From Actinomycetes bacterium (lineage in GTDB: Bacteria; Actinomycetota; Acidimicrobiia; Acidimicrobiales; SZUA-35), in the NCBI GenBank assembly GCA_024227975.1, contig JAAETV010000672.1, forward strand, positions 1-24,993: DNA of 24,993 nt. Direction: 5' to 3'. The number at the start of each line of letters is the position of its first letter. The stretch's first letter is position 1. Below are positions 7,651 through 15,903 of the stretch, one piece after another. The position numbers were made by a program, and so were the translations under genes. The notes under the pieces are model-generated. The model ran no database searches. It saw only the letters and a list, made by a program, of their open reading frames with translations, and was not told the origin of the DNA.

Positions 7651-9815
7651 AGCTGGGATTCTCTCCGTTCGAGTTCGGCCCTGATCTCGGGCCCGTGTTC
7701 GTCTAGTTGGGGTGACCAGCTGGGTGGCCCCCCGGCGCCCCCGATCAGCTGGCCGTAGATCACCAATGGGCCGAAGACGGGATCGGTGTCGGTGGTCACC
7801 AGGTCGTTGGCCTGGGCCAGCTCGCTGCTGGTCAATCCCACCCGACAGACGGGTGTCTCCAGCTCGCCATCAGTCCATACCGGTTCATCGTCGACCATGG
7901 ACCAGGTGTTGTCCTCATCAGGACCTGGGTAGTCGAAGCCGCCGATGGCGGTGGGAGGCCGACCGGCAAAGCGGGTGTACTCGGCCGCCTGGGCCACCAT
8001 CGTCGAATGGGCCAGAGAGGTACGCACATGCTGGCCCCCCCCTTGGTGGTGACGTTGCCAGAGGGCCATGACCAGTCCCAACGCCCCGACCATGGGGGTC
8101 ACGACATCATGGATCGGGACTGATAGGAAGACAGGCTCAGTCCCACCCGGTTCACGATCGTCGCTTTCGTCGACCAGCCCTCCCTGGGCGGCCATGAATC
8201 CGCCGAGAGACTGGATCAGGGGATCGAAGGCCGGCTGGTCAGCTCTGGTCTCGTCGATTCCATAGCCCGGGGAGCTGAGAAACACCAGATCGGGGTTGAT
8301 GGCACTCAGAGTCTCGCGATCGGCACCGAGTCGTGTCGCCACTCCCGGTCGGAAGTTCTCGACCACGATGTCGGCATCGACCACCAGCTGGTGGAGGGTT
8401 TGACGACCCTCATCGGTCGTGAGGTCGACAGCGATGCTTCGCTTGCCCTGGTTCCAGGAGATGAAGGGAGGACCGATGCCCCGGAAGGGGTCGCCGGCCG
8501 GCGGTTCGACCTTGATCACGTCGGCCCCCAGCATGGCCAGGTGGCGGCTGACGACGGGGCCAGCAATGAACGAAGCCAGGTCGATCACGGTCACCCCGGC
8601 CAGAGGGCGCTCAGCTGCTGTGGGGTCGGGGTTGGAGTCGACGGCTGCCGGGCCGCCACTAGCTGGGGTGCTACCGCTGACCTTGTCGGAAGGCTCGAGC
8701 CACTGGTCGAGCACCTCGGGACCGTGTCGGCCCAGGAGGGGAGCGTGGGCCCGGATCGAACCGGGGGCCGACTCGATGGTGAAGGCGAGGCCCATCATGT
8801 TGACCGGGCCGAGCTCAGGGTGCTCGATGGCGACGTCCATCTCATTGGCAGCCACGATTGAGGTCTGGAGGAACTCCTCGCGGGTCAGGACTGGCTGGGC
8901 CGGCACGTCGGCCTCGGCCATGATCTGGAGCCACTCGGCCCGGGACTTGGTGGCGAAGACAGTGTCGAGGATGGGCGTGATCCGCTCGATGGCTTCATCG
9001 AGCATGAGGCCCCATGGGGGATTGGCCAGTTGGGGATCGTTGATCAGCTCGGGCCGGCCGATCACATCCAGCATGCGTTCGTAGAACCGGCTGGTGCCAC
9101 AAGCGAGGAAGAACCACTTGCCGTCCTGGGCTTCCACCAGCCGATAGCAGGCCACTCGTCCCTTGGACCCGAGGCCCGAATCACCGGGACGGATCTCGGG
9201 GGGTCCCGCCAACGAGAATTCACCGAGCTGGATGGCGGCGGCACCAGCCACCCCCGACACCTCGTAGATCGGGGCCACCCCCCGTTGGGCTCGGACCAGC
9301 AGCCCCGTCGAGGCTGCCAGGGCACCGAGAACGCCGGCCCCGTAGGAGGCAACAGGGACGACAATGTCGACGGGCACCTCGCCGTAGGACTGCTGGCTCC
9401 AGGCAATACCGGTGGCGGCATGGAGGATCGTGCGGCTGGTCGGGGCATCAACGAGGGGACCCCGCTCACCCCAAGGTGGCATCGTCACGATCACAGCCCT
9501 CGGGTTGAGGGCCCGCAAGATTGGGCCCTGACCAGGGTGGTCGACGATGATGACGTCGGCCACCCTGATCAGGGCTTGGCCGTCGTCCGATTCCATGACA
9601 TCGTCGATGACGATCGACCGCTTGTTGCGGTTGATGGTCTGGAATCCTGGGTCCGATCGGTACGGGTCACCGGCTCTGGACTCGACCTTGACCACGTCGG
9701 CCCCATTGTCGGCCAAGAACATGGTTGCGTAGGGGCCAGCAATCCCAGTTGCCAGCTCCAACACCTTGATCTGGTCGTAGACCTCGGAGCCGCTGGCACC
9801 CTCGGTGTCGAGCAT
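7647..9815 (-). CDS. Tandem-domain CaiB/BaiF-like protein with no acidic catalytic residue (722 aa)
   Basis: This is a second head-to-tail fusion of CaiB/BaiF-type domains: domain 1 about residues 13-375, a proline/serine/glycine linker about 376-402, and domain 2 about 403-722 beginning RPLAGVTVIDLASFIAGP. Both keep the N-terminal Rossmann-like signature (IAGP, GADV(V/I)KVE, NKRS or GKRS). At the catalytic-acid position, however, domain 1 has Ala190 (YEVSGVAG) and domain 2 has His603 (VRTSLAHST). Domain 2 is also shorter at the C-terminus, about 320 residues. It may be a structural partner of the 824-aa protein, like the inactive subunit of heteromeric class III CoA-transferases. ATG 9815 overlaps the ligase stop as TGATG, so the three genes form a coupled operon. 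A distinct chemistry or plain decay remain possible. Confidence 0.8.
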   Translation of the reverse strand: MLDTEGASGSEVYDQIKVLELATGIAGPYATMFLADNGADVVKVESRAGDPYRSDPGFQTINRNKRSIVIDDVMESDDGQALIRVADVIIVDHPGQGPILRALNPRAVIVTMPPWGERGPLVDAPTSRTILHAATGIAWSQQSYGEVPVDIVVPVASYGAGVLGALAASTGLLVRAQRGVAPIYEVSGVAGAAAIQLGEFSLAGPPEIRPGDSGLGSKGRVACYRLVEAQDGKWFFLACGTSRFYERMLDVIGRPELINDPQLANPPWGLMLDEAIERITPILDTVFATKSRAEWLQIMAEADVPAQPVLTREEFLQTSIVAANEMDVAIEHPELGPVNMMGLAFTIESAPGSIRAHAPLLGRHGPEVLDQWLEPSDKVSGSTPASGGPAAVDSNPDPTAAERPLAGVTVIDLASFIAGPVVSRHLAMLGADVIKVEPPAGDPFRGIGPPFISWNQGKRSIAVDLTTDEGRQTLHQLVVDADIVVENFRPGVATRLGADRETLSAINPDLVFLSSPGYGIDETRADQPAFDPLIQSLGGFMAAQGGLVDESDDREPGGTEPVFLSVPIHDVVTPMVGALGLVMALWQRHHQGGGQHVRTSLAHSTMVAQAAEYTRFAGRPPTAIGGFDYPGPDEDNTWSMVDDEPVWTDGELETPVCRVGLTSSELAQANDLVTTDTDPVFGPLVIYGQLIGGAGGPPSWSPQLDEHGPEIRAELERRESQL

Positions 9816-11350
9816 CAGAGTCCCAGATCCTCCAGGACCGGGATCAGATGACGACGCAACAACTTGCCGGTCGAAGTCCGCGGCAACTCCTCGGTCACAT
9901 GAATCGTTTCAGGCCGTTTGAAACTGGCCAGGTGGTCCTTGAGATGGCCTTGGACCGACTCCAGATCACCCCCCTCTCGCAGGACTACGGCGGCAACCAC
10001 CCTTTCACCCCAGGTCTCGTCGTTGAGACCGACAACGGCGGCATCAAGGACGTCACTGTGCTCATAGAGGACGGCTTCGACCTCTTCGGGAGCAATGTTC
10101 TCCCCACCCCGGATGATCATGTCGCCCGAGCGCCCGCTGAGGAAGAGATAGTTGTCATCGTCCAGGTAGCCGAGATCGCCGGTGTGGACCCAGCCCTCTT
10201 CGTCGATCGTGACCCTCGTCTTCTCCTCCGAGCCCCAATAACCGTCCATGGCCCGATAGGTCCGGAGCTGGACCTCGCCGTGCTCGCCGGGGCCGAGGAC
10301 ATTGTTCTCCGGGTCGACGATCCTGACTTCGACATCGTCGAGGACCTGGCCAACCGAGCGCAGCCGGGCCAGCTTGATGTCGTCATCGATGACATGGTCG
10401 TCGGGGCCCAGAACGGCCACGGTCGAAGTGGTCTCGGTCTGGCCATAGGCCCCAGAGAAGCCGACTGTCGACGGGAAGGCGTCGATGGCCCGCTTGATGA
10501 CCGCCGGTGGCATGGGGGCGGCCCCGTATGTGACTGCTTCCAGGGTGGTGAGGTCGGCTGCCACGAAGGTAGGAGCCTCCAGGACCCGGGCCAGCATCGT
10601 TGGCACCAGGAAGGCGTGGGTCACCCGGTGGGCCCCAACCAGATCGAGCCAGTTGTCAGCATCGAACTGGCTCATGATGACGGTCACCCGACCGGAGTAG
10701 AGAGCGTTCAGCAGGGAGGTCAGGCCGGCGATGTGGTACAGGGGTGCGGCCAGGATCATGCGACCCAGGTCTGATCCGTCGGCGGCGTCGTTGGCCCCCA
10801 TGATGTAGCCAGACAGAGCCCCGTGGGTCAGCTTGACCCCCTTGGGTAGTGAGGTCGTACCCGATGTGTAGAGCAAGGCTGCGAGGTCCTCGTCTTCGAC
10901 ATCGTTGACCAGGGGCCATTCCTCGGCTGCGTCTCTGCGGGCAGGGTAGGTCTCGTCGAGGTAGATGATCTCGTCGAGCGAGTCGGGTCGGCAGCGCTCG
11001 ATCAGTTCCCGGTACCGGGTGTCAGCGAACACCACCTTGGATCCGGAGTCGGCCAGGAGGTGAGTCACCTCCTCGTCAGCTGCTCGGAAGTTCATGGGAA
11101 CGACGGTGGCGCCGATCGACGAGGTGGCGAACACCGCTTCCAAACTGGCACAAGAGTTGGTTGCGAACACCCCAACCCGGTCGCCGGCGGTGACACCGAG
11201 CTCGGTCAACAACCCGGCGGCCTGAGCGACGGCCTCCCTCAGCTCGCCGTAGGTCACCTCTCGGGGACCGCCTGGTGCGGTCGTATCGATCAGGACCATC
11301 GAATCGGGAACGATCATCGATGGTAGGTCGAGAAGGCTGGCCAGGTTCAC
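9815..11350 (-). CDS. AMP-forming acyl-CoA synthetase (acyl-CoA ligase)
   Basis: This is a 511-residue ANL-superfamily enzyme. I choose GTG 11350 because GGAGGA (11354-11359) sits 3 nt before it and family homology begins there; the frame stays open upstream but encodes an arginine/proline-rich non-family stretch. Visible motifs are the AMP-binding loop YTSGTTSLPKGV (161-172), YGQTE (302-306), the adenosine-binding TGD (390-392), RGGENI hinge region (about 414-419), and the C-terminal catalytic lysine in PRTSTGKLLRR (Lys496). All key residues are present. It should form an acyl-adenylate and then the CoA thioester of a carboxylic acid. It is the first gene of the minus-strand operon and presumably activates the acid whose CoA ester the two fused CoA-transferases handle. 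The chain length or ring type of the acid is unknown. Confidence 0.88.
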   Translation of the reverse strand: MNLASLLDLPSMIVPDSMVLIDTTAPGGPREVTYGELREAVAQAAGLLTELGVTAGDRVGVFATNSCASLEAVFATSSIGATVVPMNFRAADEEVTHLLADSGSKVVFADTRYRELIERCRPDSLDEIIYLDETYPARRDAAEEWPLVNDVEDEDLAALLYTSGTTSLPKGVKLTHGALSGYIMGANDAADGSDLGRMILAAPLYHIAGLTSLLNALYSGRVTVIMSQFDADNWLDLVGAHRVTHAFLVPTMLARVLEAPTFVAADLTTLEAVTYGAAPMPPAVIKRAIDAFPSTVGFSGAYGQTETTSTVAVLGPDDHVIDDDIKLARLRSVGQVLDDVEVRIVDPENNVLGPGEHGEVQLRTYRAMDGYWGSEEKTRVTIDEEGWVHTGDLGYLDDDNYLFLSGRSGDMIIRGGENIAPEEVEAVLYEHSDVLDAAVVGLNDETWGERVVAAVVLREGGDLESVQGHLKDHLASFKRPETIHVTEELPRTSTGKLLRRHLIPVLEDLGL

Positions 11351-11520
11351 GGGTCCTCCGTTTTCAAGGATTCTCGGCAGGGGCCGAGGACGTGGGGGGT
11401 TAGCGATCAACAAGGTACTCGGGGCTCGGCAGCGGGGCGAGTTGCATGGCAACGACCCTCTGGTCGGGCTGGACGGCCCGTCGGGTCCGGGGTCATTCTG
11501 AGAGCGACAAAGGAGACTCT
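11351..11520. promoter_or_regulatory. Divergent promoter region with three inverted repeats
   Basis: This is 170 bp between the ligase (minus) and the single-domain CoA-transferase (plus). It contains no credible gene. It holds three perfect inverted repeats: CTCGGC-N4-GCCGAG (11373-11388), GTTGC-N3-GCAAC (11441-11453) and CGGGC-N6-GCCCG (11465-11480). The GTTGC/GCAAC element lies near the middle, as expected of an operator that controls both directions. Shine-Dalgarno sequences are visible at both edges (GGAGGA at 11354-11359 for the ligase, AGGAG at 11511-11515 for the transferase). No regulator gene lies adjacent. The GC-rich repeats could also be chance or RNA hairpins. Confidence 0.4.
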
Positions 11521-12777
11521 GTGGCCGCACGACCTCTCGACAACGTGATGATCGTTGAGATCGACAACTGGATGGCAGCGCCCAGCGCCGGTGGCATCTT
11601 GGCCGATCTCGGAGCCGACGTGATCAAGGTCGAACCCCTGTCCGGCGACCCCATGCGGGGCAAGACCAGAACCGTTCGCCTCGACGACGAAACCGACGAA
11701 GCCCGCAAGCAGTTCGACTATCAGTTCGACGTGGCAAACCGGGGCAAGCGATCGGTGTCCGTCGCTCTCGACACCGATCAGGGCCAGGAGATCGTGCACA
11801 AGCTCTGTGCCCGGGCCGACGTCTTCCTCTGCAACCTGTTGGCCCGCCGCCAACGGCGGTTTGGTCTCGATCCCGATACCCTCCTGGCCGTCAATCCTCG
11901 CCTGGTCCATGCCACCCTCACCGGCTACGGCACCACCGGCCCTGAGGCTGAGCGGCCCGGCTATGACGTAACTGCCTTCTTCGGCCGCTCCGGGCTCTAT
12001 GACGCCATGCGTGAAGGCGAGGACGGGGTGGTGCCCATGGCCCGTCCCGCTCAGGGTGACTACACCACCGGCTTGGCCCTGGTCGCCACCGTCCTGGCCG
12101 CCCTCCGCCTAGCTGAGAATAGTGGTGAGGGCCAGGTGGTCGAGACCTCCCTCTACGAAACGGCGGTCTGGACCCAGGCTTCTGACTATGCCGTGACCGC
12201 CATCGATCATCGCCAGCTTCGTCCAAGGGCCCGAGGAGCCCAGATCATCGCCACCGCCAACCGCTTCCCGTGCGGCGACGGTCGTTGGATCGTGCTCAAC
12301 ATGCCGGAGGAGTCGGCCTGGCCGCTCCTGTGCAAGACCATCGGGCGCGAGGAATGGCTCGATGACGAGCGCTATGTCGACGTGCGCAGCCGCTTCCGCA
12401 ATATGGAGCAGCTGGTAGCCGGCATCGACGAGGCCATGAGCCAGCACAGCCGAGACGAGTGGGGCCTGATTTTTGACGACGTTGGCGTCATCTGGGGACC
12501 CGTGCTTGGTCTCCACGAGGTGGTCGAGGACCCCCAAGCCGAAGCCATCGGCCTGTTCCCGACCCTTGGGCACCCCACCATTGGTGACTATCCAACCGTT
12601 TCCAGTCCGTTGCGGTTTCACACCGCCGATGTCGGTCCCCGCCATCCGGCTCCCGGGTTGGGAGCTGACACCCGCCAGGTGCTGATCGAGACCGGCTTCT
12701 CAGCGGCTGAGATCGATGAGCTGGTGACCGGCGGAGCGGTCGCCGATGTAGCCAATGACGACAATGGCAGGGGCTGA
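11521..12777 (+). CDS. Single-domain class III CoA-transferase (CaiB/BaiF family)
   Basis: This 418-residue protein is of normal family length. I choose GTG 11521 because AGGAG (11511-11515) lies 5 nt upstream and the N-terminus RPLDNVMIVEIDNWMAAPSA aligns with the family start; the longer upstream frame adds a non-family arginine-rich leader. Visible signatures are GADVIKVEPLSGDPMRG (about 31-47), ANRGKRSVSVALD, LTGYGTTGP, and the catalytic-helix segment GEGQVVETSLYET with Glu213 at the acid position, as in many family members. It should transfer CoA between organic acids, with unknown partners. It diverges from the ligase/fused-transferase operon across a shared 170-bp control region, which suggests coordinated expression. 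The PhoH2-like gene follows after a 118-bp gap and is probably separate. Confidence 0.87.
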   Translation: MAARPLDNVMIVEIDNWMAAPSAGGILADLGADVIKVEPLSGDPMRGKTRTVRLDDETDEARKQFDYQFDVANRGKRSVSVALDTDQGQEIVHKLCARADVFLCNLLARRQRRFGLDPDTLLAVNPRLVHATLTGYGTTGPEAERPGYDVTAFFGRSGLYDAMREGEDGVVPMARPAQGDYTTGLALVATVLAALRLAENSGEGQVVETSLYETAVWTQASDYAVTAIDHRQLRPRARGAQIIATANRFPCGDGRWIVLNMPEESAWPLLCKTIGREEWLDDERYVDVRSRFRNMEQLVAGIDEAMSQHSRDEWGLIFDDVGVIWGPVLGLHEVVEDPQAEAIGLFPTLGHPTIGDYPTVSSPLRFHTADVGPRHPAPGLGADTRQVLIETGFSAAEIDELVTGGAVADVANDDNGRG

Positions 12778-12895
12778 TTTGCACCATGCCCCACTCTCGG
12801 CTCTCATCTGATCCATACTGATGGATGTTTCAGGGACAAGGATCCTCAACCGGATTCCCCTGGAATCTTGACTAGAACTGCCGATTCGGAACCTG

Positions 12896-14191
12896 GTGCC
12901 TGCCATCAATCGAAAAATCTTCGTACTCGACACATCGGTCCTTCTCAGTGTTCCGGCGTCTCTGGAAGCTTTCGGCAACAACGATGTCGTCATTCCGATC
13001 ATCGTTCTGACCGAGTTGGAAGCCAAACGCCATCACCCCGAGCTGGGTTGGGCAGCCAGAACGGCGCTCCGCCGGCTGGAGGCCATCCGAGAGCGACACG
13101 GGGGTCTTACTGAGCCATTCCCTGTCAATGGCAGTGGGGGCACGGTCAGGGTCGAGCTCAACCATCGCTCCGAGGATCTGATCCCTGAGGCCATGCGAGG
13201 TGACAGCGGCAACGACCATCGCATCCTCATGGTCGCCCTGAACCTCCAAGAAGCCGGTAGCGACGTCGTTCTGGTGACCCAGGATCTTCCCCTCCGGCTC
13301 CGGGCCGGGGTTGTCGGGCTGGCGGCCGAGGAATTCGTACACCAGTTCGATGCCGACCTCGAGTGGCGAGGTGTGGTCGAGTTGAGCGTTGCGGCCGAAG
13401 CCGTTGACCGGCTCTACAAACAGACTGTGGCTGAGATTCCCGAGGCAGCCGAGTTTCCTGTCAACACCGGCCTCATCATCGAAGGATCGGGCCAATCGGC
13501 GCTGGCTCGGGTTCAGGCCGATGGCAAGGTCAGACTCATCACCGATCGCCAAGTCTTTGGCATCCGGGGCCGCAATGCCGAACAACGGATAGCCATCGAT
13601 CTGCTCGAAGACGACTCCATCGGGATCATCTCGATCGGGGGACCGGCAGGAACTGGGAAGTCGGTGCTGGCTCTTGCCGCTGGGTTGGAGTCGGTCCTGG
13701 AGCACCAGACTCACAGGAAGATCATGATCTTCCGACCCCTCTACGCCGTCGGCGGTCAAGAGCTCGGCTTCCTACCGGGCAATGAGGAAGAGAAGATGCG
13801 GCCTTGGACCGACGCTGTCGGCGATGCCCTCGAGGTGATCGCCAATCCGACAGCCCGCGACGAGATCGAACGCCAAGGCCTGATCGAAGTCCTCCCCCTG
13901 ACCTACATCCGGGGCCGGACCCTGACCGACGTGTTCGTCATCATCGACGAGGCCCAGAACCTGGAGCGAAGCGTCCTGCTCACTGCCCTGAGTCGACTGG
14001 GGCCGGGCAGTCGGGTGGTGTTGACCCATGATGTGGCCCAGCGCGACAACCTCCGGGTTGGTCGCCGTGACGGCATAGCATCGGTGATTGCCTCCCTCCG
14101 CGGACACGAGCTCTTTGCCCACATTTCGCTATCTCGCAGCGAGCGGAGTGCGATCGCGGCGCTGGTGAGCGATGCCCTCGACATCGACTGA
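12896..14191 (+). CDS. phoH2: PIN domain-PhoH ATPase protein (PhoH2 type)
   Basis: This 431-residue protein starts at GTG 12896, the first start codon after an in-frame TGA at 12869. The N-terminal PIN ribonuclease domain (about 5-150) has its acidic set visible: Asp12 in FVLDTSVLL, Glu40 in LTELEAKRHH, Asp103/Asp107 in GDSGNDHRIL and Asp130 in VTQD. The C-terminal PhoH ATPase domain (about 225-430) has Walker A GGPAGTGKS (248-256), Walker B VFVIIDEAQN (346-355), and the PhoH stretch QELGFLPGNEEEKMRPW. Mycobacterial PhoH2 proteins with this architecture unwind and cleave RNA. All key residues appear intact, so an ATP-dependent RNase/helicase is likely. No antitoxin-like small gene lies upstream, unlike the mycobacterial phoAT-phoH2 arrangement. 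A clear Shine-Dalgarno sequence is not visible. Confidence 0.9.
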   Translation: MPAINRKIFVLDTSVLLSVPASLEAFGNNDVVIPIIVLTELEAKRHHPELGWAARTALRRLEAIRERHGGLTEPFPVNGSGGTVRVELNHRSEDLIPEAMRGDSGNDHRILMVALNLQEAGSDVVLVTQDLPLRLRAGVVGLAAEEFVHQFDADLEWRGVVELSVAAEAVDRLYKQTVAEIPEAAEFPVNTGLIIEGSGQSALARVQADGKVRLITDRQVFGIRGRNAEQRIAIDLLEDDSIGIISIGGPAGTGKSVLALAAGLESVLEHQTHRKIMIFRPLYAVGGQELGFLPGNEEEKMRPWTDAVGDALEVIANPTARDEIERQGLIEVLPLTYIRGRTLTDVFVIIDEAQNLERSVLLTALSRLGPGSRVVLTHDVAQRDNLRVGRRDGIASVIASLRGHELFAHISLSRSERSAIAALVSDALDID

Positions 14192-14729
14192 TAGCGGGTC
14201 GTTCTCACCCTTCGGTGGGTTCGACGACACCCAACCGGTTCCCGTGTATGGCTTGGCGCCGGGGCCCGCCACCGGATCACAGGCCGAAGCCGGCCAGATC
14301 TTGGGCCCAGGCTCGGGCATCCCATCGATGTCGGCCGTCGGGGTCGAACCGATTGGGGTTATTGGCGATGTCGCTGGGTCGACCTTTGAAGACCTCGAAC
14401 TGGCGGCTTTGTGGCGGCCACGGCGACACCTGTTTGCCTTCAACCAATCGACGGCGGGGCGGGGGCTCATCTGGTTGGGGGCGACAACGATCTCCTATGC
14501 CGGCGCCATCGCGGCCGCCCTCACCATCGGGCCTTCCCTGCGGGGAGCGGCTGCTTTCATCCTGATTGCCTTCGGTATTGGTCTAGCGTTGATCAACATC
14601 GTCGGGGTGTTCGTCTTGGTGGCGATGGGAGATCCCCGGCCGACGAGCCGAACCTATATGGAAGGTCACCTGGCTGCTCGTCGTCTGGCCACTCTTACGA
14701 GACAGGAAGAAACCCGAACCGGATCGTGA
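14172..14729 (+). CDS. Membrane protein with a disordered N-terminus and two helices
   Basis: This 185-residue protein starts at ATG 14172, inside the last 20 nt of the PhoH2-like gene. Residues 1-70 are rich in Gly, Pro and Ser and look disordered. There is an acidic/aromatic patch (TFEDLELAALWRPRRHLFAF, about 71-90), and two hydrophobic helices at about 97-118 and 125-152 followed by a basic C-terminal tail. I recognise no family. The overlap with the PhoH2-like gene suggests they are co-expressed. The arrangement, a cytoplasmic tail plus a helical hairpin, could be an accessory membrane anchor, but no function can be assigned. Confidence 0.65.
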   Translation: MPSTSTDSGSFSPFGGFDDTQPVPVYGLAPGPATGSQAEAGQILGPGSGIPSMSAVGVEPIGVIGDVAGSTFEDLELAALWRPRRHLFAFNQSTAGRGLIWLGATTISYAGAIAAALTIGPSLRGAAAFILIAFGIGLALINIVGVFVLVAMGDPRPTSRTYMEGHLAARRLATLTRQEETRTGS

Positions 14730-14736
14730 GCCCCGA

Positions 14737-14764
14737 CCATGGGCAACCTAGGTTGGCCCCATGG
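14737..14764. repeat. 28-nt imperfect palindrome covering the acyl-CoA dehydrogenase start
   Basis: CCATGGGCAACC on the left mirrors GGTTGGCCCCATGG on the right around a central TA. The only mismatch is two extra bases in the right arm. The ATG of the dehydrogenase (14761) is inside the right arm. Within it, TAGGTT (14749-14754) sits exactly 6 nt before the ATG, fitting a TANNNT -10 box of a leaderless promoter, and no Shine-Dalgarno sequence is present. It could be an operator that covers the -10 box. Confidence 0.5.
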
Positions 14765-15903
14765 ACGATGCACTCGAGTCATCAGAAGTAGAGATCGTGG
14801 AGCGGGCCAAGGCCTGGGCTGAGGAGTCTGTAGCCCCTCTGGCCGAGCAGTGGGAGACCGAGCGGCGCTTCGCCTCCGAGGCATTTGCCAGCGCGGCTGA
14901 GGCCGGCCTGACTGGCCTGATGGCTCCGGTTGAGGTCGGTGGTCAGGGATTCGGGCCGGTGGCCCTGGCCAGCACAGTCGAAGCCATCGCCAGTGTCGAC
15001 ATTGGTGCTGCTTTCTCCCTCGTCGTCCACAATAACCTCGTTGGTGCCCTCGCCCGGCGGGGTAGCCAGGTCCTCAAGGACCGGTATCTGGCCGACATGA
15101 TCGCGGGCCGCCGTCTCGGTGCCTTCCTGTTGACCGAACCGGAGGTTGGCAGCGACGCCGCCGCCATCGCCACCACGGCCCACCGGTCTGGCGATGGCTG
15201 GGTGCTTGATGGGGCAAAGGCGTGGGTCACCAATGGCGTCGCCGCCGATGTGCTGTCGGTCTATGTCACCACCGACCCCGCCCAACGCCATCGCTCGATT
15301 GCTGCCTTCCTCGTCGACGCCGATACCCCTGGAGTGGAGCGGCTGGAGTCCTACCAGCTGTTCGGCGGCCACTCGATGGGTACGGCCGGCTTCACCTTCG
15401 AAGGCTGCGAGGTACCCGATGAGGCCTTGTTCGTGCCACCTCCGGAAGGTTTTCGGGCGGCCATGGAAGGTATCGACTTGGCCCGCCTCGTAGTCGGGGC
15501 CATGTGCTGCGGCATGATGAAGACTGGCCTGGACACCGCAACGGCCTATGTGTCGCAGAGGATGGCATTCGGCCGACCGATCGCCGACCTCCAGGCTGTT
15601 CGTTTCACCTTGTCCGACGTTGCCACCGATCTCGAGGCGGCCCGCCTATTGACCTATCGGGCTGCCCGTCGGCTACAAGAGGGGAGTGGCGCCGTTGCCG
15701 TCGCCGCCGCCCACGCCAAGAAGTTCGCAACCCGGGCCGCCGAACGTCGATTGGCCGACTGTATGCAGGTCATGGGGGCGGCGGGAGCCAGACGAGACCA
15801 TCCCTTGCCCCGCCACCTGGCCGGCTCCCGGCTGACCCAGTACATGGATGGGGCCACCGAGATCCAGGATGTGGTGATCAGTCGATCTCTGCTCGGTTCA
15901 TGA
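14761..15903 (+). CDS. Acyl-CoA dehydrogenase with Asp at the usual Glu position
   Basis: This 380-residue protein has the full acyl-CoA dehydrogenase layout: an N-terminal helical domain, a beta middle domain with the FAD/substrate motifs AFLLTEPEVGSDAAAI and GAKAWVTNG, and a C-terminal helical domain with RMAFGRPIADLQAVRFTLSD. It should oxidise an acyl-CoA to the 2,3-enoyl-CoA with FAD, passing electrons to an electron-transfer flavoprotein. The usual C-terminal signature YEGTxEIQ reads YMDGATEIQ, so the expected catalytic Glu is Asp363; see findings. ATG 14761 lies within a palindrome and after a candidate -10 box. The 3' end overlaps the convergent crotonase by 26 nt. The specific acyl substrate is not readable. 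Confidence 0.88.
   Translation: MDDALESSEVEIVERAKAWAEESVAPLAEQWETERRFASEAFASAAEAGLTGLMAPVEVGGQGFGPVALASTVEAIASVDIGAAFSLVVHNNLVGALARRGSQVLKDRYLADMIAGRRLGAFLLTEPEVGSDAAAIATTAHRSGDGWVLDGAKAWVTNGVAADVLSVYVTTDPAQRHRSIAAFLVDADTPGVERLESYQLFGGHSMGTAGFTFEGCEVPDEALFVPPPEGFRAAMEGIDLARLVVGAMCCGMMKTGLDTATAYVSQRMAFGRPIADLQAVRFTLSDVATDLEAARLLTYRAARRLQEGSGAVAVAAAHAKKFATRAAERRLADCMQVMGAAGARRDHPLPRHLAGSRLTQYMDGATEIQDVVISRSLLGS

Noticed and set aside
5176..12777. Glu instead of Asp at the catalytic position of the 824-aa and 418-aa CoA-transferases
   Set aside because: Glu at this place is widespread in the CaiB/BaiF family, so it is not reported as an anomaly; only complete absence of an acid is.
12811..12830. 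ATCCAT-ACTG-ATGGAT hairpin followed by GTTT after the single-domain CoA-transferase
   Set aside because: The stem is short and AT-rich and the T-tract is only three bases; too weak to call a terminator, although the location would fit. I see nothing else in the 118-bp gap.
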